Shown one piece after another: positions 5,459-5,721 of a stretch of DNA of 5,721 bases. Made by a program: the position numbers and the translations under genes. Position 1 is the stretch's first letter, and each line of letters begins with the position of its first letter. The DNA is from CAZVCJ01 sp964625745 (lineage in GTDB: Bacteria; Chloroflexota; Anaerolineae; VGOG01): positions 1 through 5,721 of the forward strand of contig CAZVCJ010000235.1 of the NCBI GenBank assembly GCA_964625745.1, in the 5' to 3' direction. Below the pieces are notes generated by a model. It did no database searches. It saw only the letters and a list, made by a program, of their open reading frames with translations, and had not been told where the DNA came from.

Positions 5459-5532
5459 ATTTCAGATTGCGGATTGCGGAATGTTCTGAGAGACGCCATG
5501 AAATCCGCAATCCGCACCCCGAAATCCGCAAT
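5459..5532. repeat. Heptamer-periodic inverted repeat in the second tRNA spacer
   Basis: The left arm is ATTTCAG, ATTGCGG, ATTGCGG (5459-5479) plus A. The right arm is ATCCGCA, ATCCGCA, a 7-nt variant CCCCGAA, then ATCCGCA (5503-5530). The arms pair over 13 perfect bases (5468-5480 with 5504-5516) around a 23-nt loop. It occupies nearly the whole 84-nt spacer between tRNA-Tyr and tRNA-Thr(GGT). I recall similar ATTGCGG/ATCCGCA heptamer strings as dispersed intergenic repeats in Chloroflexota and some other environmental bacteria. It is unrelated in sequence to the octamer repeat upstream. Confidence 0.7.
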
Positions 5533-5538
5533 GAGTTT

Positions 5539-5614
5539 GCCCACGTAGCTCAGGCGGTAGAGCGCCTCCTTGGTAAGGATGAGGTCAGCGGTTCGAACCC
5601 GCTCGTGGGCTCCA
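5539..5614 (+). tRNA. trnT: tRNA-Thr, anticodon GGT, CCA encoded
   Basis: A cloverleaf that decodes ACC/ACT. Acceptor stem: GCCCACG (5539-5545) with CGTGGGC (5604-5610), discriminator T5611 and encoded CCA (5612-5614). D stem: GCTC with GAGC. Anticodon stem: CCTCC with GGATG around the loop TTGGTAA, anticodon at 5572-5574. T stem: AGCGG with CCGCT, loop TTCGAAC. The second anticodon-stem pair is a C-T mismatch (5566 opposite 5580); the usual bacterial form is CATCC/GGATG. It lies 25 nt before the tuf start, in the position of E. coli thrT, and must be released from the tuf mRNA leader by processing. Confidence 0.96.
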
Positions 5615-5639
5615 GAACATCATCAGGAGGTTTTGAGAA

Positions 5640-5721
5640 ATGGCTAAGGAACATTATGAAAGGACAAAGCCACACGTAAACGTGGGGACGATAGGACACG
5701 TTGATCATGGCAAGACAACCC
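5640..5721 (+). CDS. tuf: Elongation factor Tu, N-terminus only (runs off the right edge)
   Basis: EF-Tu carries aminoacyl-tRNA to the ribosomal A site as a GTP complex. Only 27 codons are present, but they are diagnostic: MAKEHYERTKPHVNVG followed by TIGHVDHGKTT, the G1/P-loop (GHVDHGKT at residues 19-26), identical in plan to bacterial EF-Tu. EF-G and SelB have different N-termini. The ATG at 5640 has a strong AGGAGG (5625-5630) at 9-nt spacing. It follows the tRNA-Thr(GGT) closely on the same strand with no terminator, so it is co-transcribed with the three tRNAs. The sequence continues out of the window, so completeness cannot be judged. Confidence 0.97.
   Translation, partial: MAKEHYERTKPHVNVGTIGHVDHGKTT

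Noticed and set aside
5192..5532. CRISPR array
   Set aside because: The units are 7-8 nt, contiguous or in opposed arms, with no 20-40 nt repeats or unique spacers, and no cas gene is present.
5203..5544. Minus-strand open frame of 113 codons over the tRNA spacers and tRNA-Tyr
   Set aside because: It is the antisense of tRNA-Tyr and the repeats. The AGKDSNLRRLSQ-like peptide is a known kind of false protein produced by translating tRNA antisense.
5467..5679. Plus-strand open frame of 70 codons across tRNA-Thr(GGT) and the tuf start
   Set aside because: The peptide AQAVERLLGKDEVSGSNP is a translated tRNA, and the frame overlaps the certain tuf start in another frame.

Overview
The window is a housekeeping stretch of bacterial chromosome, roughly 60% G+C, with every supported gene on the + strand. 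Protein features, a GTG start in ffh, and intergenic spacers filled with 7- and 8-nt periodic repeats suggest a Chloroflexota-like (Anaerolineae or related) bacterium. That assignment is inferred from memory of such genomes; nothing in the window proves it.

Layout. Positions 1-1067 hold the 3' part of hutI (imidazolonepropionase, histidine degradation), cut by the window edge. A good sigma70-type promoter overlaps the hutI stop codon. It is followed by a leader of about 130 nt containing a 15-bp inverted repeat (1104-1118 / 1187-1201). Next come ffh (SRP54 GTPase, 1228-2556), cysS (cysteinyl-tRNA synthetase, 2599-4059), a 63-residue AT-richer ORF of unproven function that looks like a toxin-antitoxin antidote (4097-4288), and rlmB (23S rRNA ribose methyltransferase of the SPOUT class, 4288-5031). 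The small ORF and rlmB overlap in a TGATG. ffh, cysS, the small ORF and rlmB are closely spaced on one strand, with no terminator seen between them, so they probably form one operon.

A second strong promoter (5036-5063) starts just after rlmB. It reads into tRNA-Thr(TGT), tRNA-Tyr(GTA), tRNA-Thr(GGT) and then the first 27 codons of tuf (EF-Tu), which runs off the right edge. This matches the classical thrU-tyrU-(glyT)-thrT-tufB order known from E. coli, minus the glycine tRNA. The two inter-tRNA spacers each hold a different short-period repeat arranged as inverted arms: an octamer in spacer 1 and a heptamer in spacer 2.

Functionally the window is about making and delivering proteins: co-translational targeting (Ffh), tRNA charging (CysRS), ribosome modification (RlmB), tRNA supply and EF-Tu. 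HutI is a metabolic outsider upstream. I see no convincing new multi-gene system. The most unusual material is the set of periodic or inverted repeats (in hutI, in the ffh leader and in both tRNA spacers), the orphan antitoxin-like ORF inside a translation operon, and several departures from family motifs in Ffh, CysRS and two tRNA stems.
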